DNA of 64,000 nt. Source: an uncultured bacterium (GTDB taxonomy: Bacteria; Bacteroidota; Rhodothermia; Rhodothermales; Rubricoccaceae). The position numbers were made by a program, and so were the translations under genes. The notes beneath the pieces are model-generated. The model was not told the origin of the DNA. It did no database searches and was given only the letters and a program-made list of their open reading frames with translations. The DNA is taken from contig CANLSR010000001.1 of the NCBI GenBank assembly GCA_947493945.1, forward strand, positions 124,001-188,000, read 5' to 3'. Below, in pieces: positions 59,342-64,000 of the stretch; position 1 is the first letter of the stretch, and the number at the start of each line of letters is the position of its first letter.

Positions 59342-62300
59342 TCACCCCAGCACCAGGCGGACGGCGTGCTCGGCGCCGTCGCGCACCAGGGGAACGCGCC
59401 AGCCGCTGGCGGCCGGCGGCAGGGGGGCGCCGTCCAACGTGAGGGCCGGCGCCTCGCCGCGCTCGACGGCGACGGCGTAGACGGTGCCCGAGCCGCCGGG
59501 GAGGCGGTAGCGGACCGAGAACCCCGGCCACGACGCGGGGACGCACGGGTCGAGCGTCAGCGTCTCCCCGCCCTCGACCCCGACTCCCAGGACGGACTCG
59601 ACGGCCACGCGCCACATCCAGCCCGCCGAGCCCGTGTACCACGTCCACCCGCCGCGCCCGACGTGGGGCTCGACGCTGTAGACGTCAGCGGCGATCACGT
59701 AGGGCTCGGCTTTGTAGACAGCAACAGCCTGGGGAGAATCTACGTGGCGGACCGGCGAGAGCATCGCCAGCAGCGAGGCCGCCCGGTCGCAGCGGCCAGC
59801 TTGGGCGAAGGCCTGGACGGCCCACAGCGCAGCGTGCGTGTACTGGCCGCCGTTTTCGCGCACGCCCGGCAGGTAGCCCTTGATGTAACCCGGGTCGTGC
59901 GGCGTCCGGTCGAAGGGCGGGTCGAGCAGGCGGATCAGCCCGGCGTCCTCGTCCACCAGCCGCGCGTCGAGCGCGTCCAGCGCCTGCGCCGCGCGCTCGG
60001 CCGGGGCGACGTCGGAGAGGACGGCCCACGCCTGGGCGAGCGCGTCGATCTGACACTCGTCGCTCTGGGCCGATCCCATCACGGCGCCGCTGTCGTAGAA
60101 CGCCCGGCGGTACCAGTCGCCGTCCCAGCCGGCGTCGTTGAGCGCCGTCTGGAGGTGGGCGCGGTGCTGGCGGTAGCGCTCCGCGCGCGCGTCGTCGGCT
60201 CGGGCCTCGACGTGGGGAAGGAACGCGTCGAGGGTGGAGACCAGGAAAAAGCCCATCCAGACGCTCTCGCCTCTCCCCTCTCGGCCGATCCGGTTCATGC
60301 CGTCGTTCCAGTCGCCGGTGCCCATGAGCGGCAGCCCGTGGGCGCCGACGGCCAGCGACCGGTCGATGGCGCGCGCGGCGTGCTCGTACACCGACGCCGA
60401 GATGCCCGAGTCTCGGGGCTGGACAAACACCTCGTCCTCGCCTTCCGCCAGCGGGGGCGCGGTGAGGAACCGGACGTCCTCGTCCAGCACCGTCTGGTCG
60501 CCCGTCGTGCGAACGTAGTGGGAGGCCAGGAGCGGAAGCCAGAGCAGGTCGTCGGCGAAGCGGGTGCGGATGCCCTTCGAGAGCGGCGGGTGCCACCAGT
60601 GGAGCACGTCGCCCTCGACGAACTGGTGGGCCGCGTTGCGCAGGATCTGCGCCCGCGTCAGGGCGGGCCGCGTCAGGGCGAACGCCGAGGCGTCCTGGAG
60701 CTGGTCGCGGAACCCGTAGGCCCCGCCGCTCTGGTAGAACGCGGTGCGGCCCCACAGCCGGCACGACAGGTTCTGGTACACCAGCCACCCGTTGACCATC
60801 AAGTCGAGGGCCGGCTCGGGCGTCTCTATTTGGACCGCCGTCGTCGCGTGGCGCCAGAACGCCCGGGCCGCCTCGACGGCCGCCTCGACGGCCTCGACCG
60901 TGGCGAAGCGGTCGGCCAGCGCCTGGGCGCCGGCCTGGTCGTCGGCCTCGCCGAGCACGAACGCGACCGCGGCGGCCTCGCCCGGCGCGACCTCGACCTC
61001 GACCCGGTGGGCGACGCCGCTCTGCCCCGGCCCGACGTTGCCGTCCAACGGCCCGCCCGTGACGAGCGCCAGCGGGGCGGCGGCCGTCCCGAACCGGCCC
61101 AGGAAGCCGGCTCGGTCTGCCGTCAGCGACACGTCAGCGCTGGGCGGAGCCGCGACGGAGGCCACGGCCACGCGGTCGGAGAACTCGCCGCGTGCCGGGT
61201 TGTGGGCGAACACGGTATCTCCCGCCCGCTCGGTCACGACCAGCCGGTCACTCTCAGCCGCGAGCGACCCGAGCACCAGCCGGGCGCTGGCGGTGATCGC
61301 CAGCCGCCGGGGCACGTCGCCCGAGTTTGCCAGGCGAACGACCGTTAAGCGCGCGCCCGATTCCAGGTCGACCGACTGGAGCACGTGGCTCTCCACATCG
61401 CTCGCGCGCGTGCGCCACGTTGAAAACCCAAATCCGTGGCGGACTTCATAAGGCACGCGCGCCGGAGCGGGACCGGGCGTAGGCGACCACAGCGCACCGG
61501 TCTCAACGTCCTGGATGTAGAGGCCCTCGCCGCCGTCCTCGACGGGGTCGTTGGACCACGGCGTCAGCCGGTTCTCGCGGCTGTTGGCGCTCCACGAGGA
61601 CGCCGACCCGCGCTCCGAAACGACGAACCCGCCCCGTTCGGCCGCGATCACGTTCGCCCACGGCAGCGGCGGGAGCGACGGCCGGCCGTCGGCGCCAGGG
61701 CGGAGGTGGAGCACGTACTCGGTCCCGTCCGCGCTGAACCCGCCGATGCCGTTAGACTCGCGCAAGGCGCCACCATCGAGGTCGAGCCCGCCGCTGGCGG
61801 CCGGGGCGGGCGGGATGAGCGCTGGTGCCGAGACCAAGGCCGGCGGCGCCTCGGGCGCCGGCACGGCGTCGTCGGCCCAGACGTGGGCGAGGGCGGCCGC
61901 CAGCGCGACGTCGTCGGCCGTCCAATCGTCGGCGCGGACGACGCGCGTCCGGTCCGTCACCGCCCCGGCCACGGCGTCCGCCAGCGGCGGGCTATCGGCC
62001 AGGGCGACCAGGCGCACGCCGAGACCGAGGCCGGCCCAGTAGCGCCCGAACCGGTCCAGGCGGCGGGCCGCCTCGACGCCCCCGGCCGTGCGGACGCGGA
62101 GGACGACCAGGCGGCCGGTGCCACTGAGCCCCAGCGCGTTGCGGTCGGCGGCGCCGGGGCGGATCCCAGCGCGACCCTCGGCCGGGGCGCGGAGGCCGTC
62201 CCCGAACAGGAGCGGACCGACCAGCGCGCCGGCCGCCTGGGCGTCGGCCTCGGAGAGCCCCAACCGCTGGCGGCGGTCGTGCTCGGCACGGTCGGCGGCC

Positions 62301-63163
62301 GAGATCGCGGCCTCGACGGCAGATGCCGACGTCAAAGCCTCGGCGGTCTCGGTCACCGCGTCGCGCGAGCGCCCGCCCGTCAGGCCAAACGTCCGCTCGG
62401 CCTCGCCATTCTCTGGCACCGCTACGACGGTGCGCAGGGCGACGACGGGGTCGAGCACGGGACCCGTCGTCCCGCCCAATGCGCCCGGCGCGTCGAGCGC
62501 GGCCGGCGCCATGCGATGACGCCCGCGGCCGACGAACGCCAGTCGGTCGGTCTCCCAGGACACCGATTCGGCGCCGCCGTCGAGCCAGTGCGCGAGCCAG
62601 ATCGGCGCGTCTTCGGGCGAGCGCGGGCGCCGCTGGGCGACGAGGGCCGGCTGGCCGTCGATCCGCTCCGTCTGGACGAACAGCTTCGAGAACGCGGGGT
62701 GCGCTGCGTCGGCGGCCCGGTCGTGCAGGACGACCTCGGCGAACGTCGTCACCTCGACCCGGCGGGCGCGCCCGTCCAGCGGCGTCAGCCGGAGCCGGCC
62801 GACCAGGGCGCCCCGCTCCGCGACGGCCAGGCACAGGCGCGTTTCGAGCCCGTCGTCCTCGCGCACGACCTCGACCGTGCCCGGCCCGAACTCGGCGTGG
62901 TAGGCGTCCGGCGCGGGCTCTGGCCGCCACCCCGCCGTCCACACGCGGCCGGTGTCGAGGTCGCGGAAGAAGACCAGGAGCCCGTCGGCGTCCTCGACGG
63001 CGTCGCCCCGCCACCGCGTCAGGTCGGCGCCGTCGAACGTGACGACGCCCGTCCCGGCGGCGGTGAGAGCCGCCGTGAGTCCGCCGGCGCCCAGGAGGTG
63101 GGTGGGCGAGACGGCGCCCAAGCTGGCGGCGGCGATGGGGCGGGGCGAGACGGCGAGTTCCAC
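59342..63163 (-). CDS. GH94/GH36-type glycoside phosphorylase-like protein
   Basis: Encodes 1273 residues. The second half (about 445-1270) has the GH94 layout: supersandwich domain (SNGIGGFSADGTEYVL, NVIAAERGGFVVSERGSASSWSANSRENRLTPWSNDP), then an (alpha/alpha)6 barrel with TAFYQSGGAYGFRDQLQDA, HQFVEGDVLHWWHPP and the acidic DWND at 951-954 (GTGDWNDGMNRIG). The first half looks like a second, diverged supersandwich. It resembles 1,2-beta-oligoglucan phosphorylases and the C-terminal part of cyclic beta-glucan synthases, without their glycosyltransferase and membrane parts. The sugar is not certain. It is likely cytoplasmic. Confidence 0.9.
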   Translation of the reverse strand: MELAVSPRPIAAASLGAVSPTHLLGAGGLTAALTAAGTGVVTFDGADLTRWRGDAVEDADGLLVFFRDLDTGRVWTAGWRPEPAPDAYHAEFGPGTVEVVREDDGLETRLCLAVAERGALVGRLRLTPLDGRARRVEVTTFAEVVLHDRAADAAHPAFSKLFVQTERIDGQPALVAQRRPRSPEDAPIWLAHWLDGGAESVSWETDRLAFVGRGRHRMAPAALDAPGALGGTTGPVLDPVVALRTVVAVPENGEAERTFGLTGGRSRDAVTETAEALTSASAVEAAISAADRAEHDRRQRLGLSEADAQAAGALVGPLLFGDGLRAPAEGRAGIRPGAADRNALGLSGTGRLVVLRVRTAGGVEAARRLDRFGRYWAGLGLGVRLVALADSPPLADAVAGAVTDRTRVVRADDWTADDVALAAALAHVWADDAVPAPEAPPALVSAPALIPPAPAASGGLDLDGGALRESNGIGGFSADGTEYVLHLRPGADGRPSLPPLPWANVIAAERGGFVVSERGSASSWSANSRENRLTPWSNDPVEDGGEGLYIQDVETGALWSPTPGPAPARVPYEVRHGFGFSTWRTRASDVESHVLQSVDLESGARLTVVRLANSGDVPRRLAITASARLVLGSLAAESDRLVVTERAGDTVFAHNPARGEFSDRVAVASVAAPPSADVSLTADRAGFLGRFGTAAAPLALVTGGPLDGNVGPGQSGVAHRVEVEVAPGEAAAVAFVLGEADDQAGAQALADRFATVEAVEAAVEAARAFWRHATTAVQIETPEPALDLMVNGWLVYQNLSCRLWGRTAFYQSGGAYGFRDQLQDASAFALTRPALTRAQILRNAAHQFVEGDVLHWWHPPLSKGIRTRFADDLLWLPLLASHYVRTTGDQTVLDEDVRFLTAPPLAEGEDEVFVQPRDSGISASVYEHAARAIDRSLAVGAHGLPLMGTGDWNDGMNRIGREGRGESVWMGFFLVSTLDAFLPHVEARADDARAERYRQHRAHLQTALNDAGWDGDWYRRAFYDSGAVMGSAQSDECQIDALAQAWAVLSDVAPAERAAQALDALDARLVDEDAGLIRLLDPPFDRTPHDPGYIKGYLPGVRENGGQYTHAALWAVQAFAQAGRCDRAASLLAMLSPVRHVDSPQAVAVYKAEPYVIAADVYSVEPHVGRGGWTWYTGSAGWMWRVAVESVLGVGVEGGETLTLDPCVPASWPGFSVRYRLPGGSGTVYAVAVERGEAPALTLDGAPLPPAASGWRVPLVRDGAEHAVRLVLG

Positions 63164-63242
63164 GGACGGGATGGTGAGTTGAGGAGGATGGGAGCACGAG
63201 AGCCAAACCCGCTCGGCCGGGGCCCGCCTGGCCGGCCCGCGC

Positions 63243-64000
63243 TCAGCCCTTGACGCTGCCGAGCATGATGCCCCGGATGTACTGGCGCTGGAGGACGAGG
63301 AAGACGAGGAGCACGGGGAGCGTGGTCACGACGGCCCCCGCCATCATGAACTCGTTGTCCTGGACCCGCTCGCGCGCCAGCGTCGCCAGCGCGACGGGCA
63401 ACGTGTAGAGGTCGTCGTCGGTCAGGACGATGAGCGGCCACATAAAGTCGTTCCACGAGCCCATAAACGTGAACAGGGCCAGCGTGACCAGGACCGGCCG
63501 CAAGACCGGGAGCGCGACCCGCCAGTAGACGGCGAACTCGGTCGCCCCGTCGATCCGCGCCGCCTCCAGCAGGCTCTCGGGGATGGAGCGCGCGAACTGG
63601 CGGACGAGGAAGATGCCGAAGATGCTCGCCGCCGCCGGGACGACCACGCCGGCGTACGAGTTGACCAAGCCCAGGGCGCGCATTTCGAGGAAGAGCGGCA
63701 ACATCGCCACCTGGGCCGGGATCACCAGGCCGGCCAGGAGCGCCTGGAACAACCGCTCACGCCCCCGGAAGCGGAGCTTGGCGAAGGCGTAGCCCGCCAG
63801 CGAGTTGACGAACAACGAGGCCGTCGTGACGGCGGCCGCCACCAACGCGCTGTTGAAGAGGTAGCGCCCCATGTCGGCCCGGGCGAACAGGGCGCGGTAG
63901 TGCTCCAGCGTCGGGGCGCTGGGGAGCAGCGGCGGCGGGAACGTGCCGGCCTCGCCCGTCGGCATCAGCGACGCCGACACCATCCACAGGAGCGGGAACG
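63243..64000 (-). CDS. Sugar ABC transporter permease, MalG type (partial, runs off the window)
   Basis: The frame is open to the window end: residues before the ATG at 63983 read FPLLW, which fits the MalG pattern of a first membrane helix ending just there, so the true start lies outside. Membrane helices at about residues 40-60, 75-95, 105-125, 150-175 and 205-225 of the visible part; the EAA loop is SLLEAARIDGATEFAVYWRVALPVLRPVL. It is an inner-membrane component of a carbohydrate importer, probably supplying the phosphorylase encoded 80 bases downstream. Confidence 0.93.
   Translation of the reverse strand, partial: FPLLWMVSASLMPTGEAGTFPPPLLPSAPTLEHYRALFARADMGRYLFNSALVAAAVTTASLFVNSLAGYAFAKLRFRGRERLFQALLAGLVIPAQVAMLPLFLEMRALGLVNSYAGVVVPAAASIFGIFLVRQFARSIPESLLEAARIDGATEFAVYWRVALPVLRPVLVTLALFTFMGSWNDFMWPLIVLTDDDLYTLPVALATLARERVQDNEFMMAGAVVTTLPVLLVFLVLQRQYIRGIMLGSVKG

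Noticed and set aside
59366-61348. 660-codon plus-strand frame opposite the GH94-type gene
   Set aside because: Antisense shadow: the true gene on the minus strand shows full family motifs across the same bases.

Overview
The window is about 72% GC by eye, densely coded, and contains no rRNA, tRNA or CRISPR that I could find. The gene content points to a Gram-negative, respiring bacterium that uses menaquinone. It has TolC, MacA/MacB-type and patatin/beta-barrel envelope proteins, a complete men gene set, and occasional TAnnTTTG promoter-like boxes of the kind used by Bacteroidota and relatives. My best guess is a high-GC member of the Rhodothermota (Rubricoccaceae-like). This is inferred from gene content and style, not from a marker gene.

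Positions 1 to 30376 hold a nearly continuous flagellar supercluster, almost all on the plus strand. It opens with fliS, fliD, a FliT-like gene and flgM, followed by a divergent NtrC-type sigma-54 activator. The main run is flgB, flgC, a small ORF, fliE-fliF-fliG-fliH-fliI-fliJ, a MotE-like gene, fliK, flgD, a TIGR02530-type gene, flgE, motA-motB, fliL-fliM-fliN, fliO-fliP-fliQ-fliR, flhB, flhA, flhF, flhG, a tiny membrane protein and fliA. Genes mostly overlap by 1 to 11 bases. The order resembles the long fla/che operon of Firmicutes and spirochetes, but there are no chemotaxis genes in the window. Sigma-54-like -24/-12 sites precede fliJ and fliM, matching the activator encoded in the cluster. 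The gaps around fliQ, fliR, flhB and flhA contain palindromic repeats.

Positions 30377 to 41381 are accessory and envelope genes, mostly on the minus strand: a lower-GC patch bounded by 14-bp inverted repeats around one small ORF, a small lipoprotein, a luciferase-like flavin oxidoreductase, a patatin/POTRA/barrel (type Vd-like) protein, a tripartite MacAB-TolC-type exporter operon and a flippase-like membrane protein. Two MITE- or REP-like repeats lie between these genes.

Positions 41575 to 49623 are on the plus strand: an FKBP lipoprotein, a CNT nucleoside transporter, an RNase H/RuvC-fold protein, a PHA-system protein, an EcsC-family protein, three tandem paralogous small proteins of unknown function, and a PpiD-type periplasmic folding factor.

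Positions 49676 to 59329 carry the menaquinone pathway: menF-menD-menH-menB-(hypothetical)-menA-menC-menE on the minus strand, and the final methyltransferase menG/ubiE divergent on the plus strand. Positions 59342 to 64000 hold a large GH94/GH36-type glycoside phosphorylase and a truncated MalG-type sugar ABC permease on the minus strand, suggesting oligosaccharide uptake and phosphorolysis.

Across the whole window the octamer GCTGGCGG (or CCGCCAGC) is strikingly common in genes. In gaps it often forms perfect hairpins.
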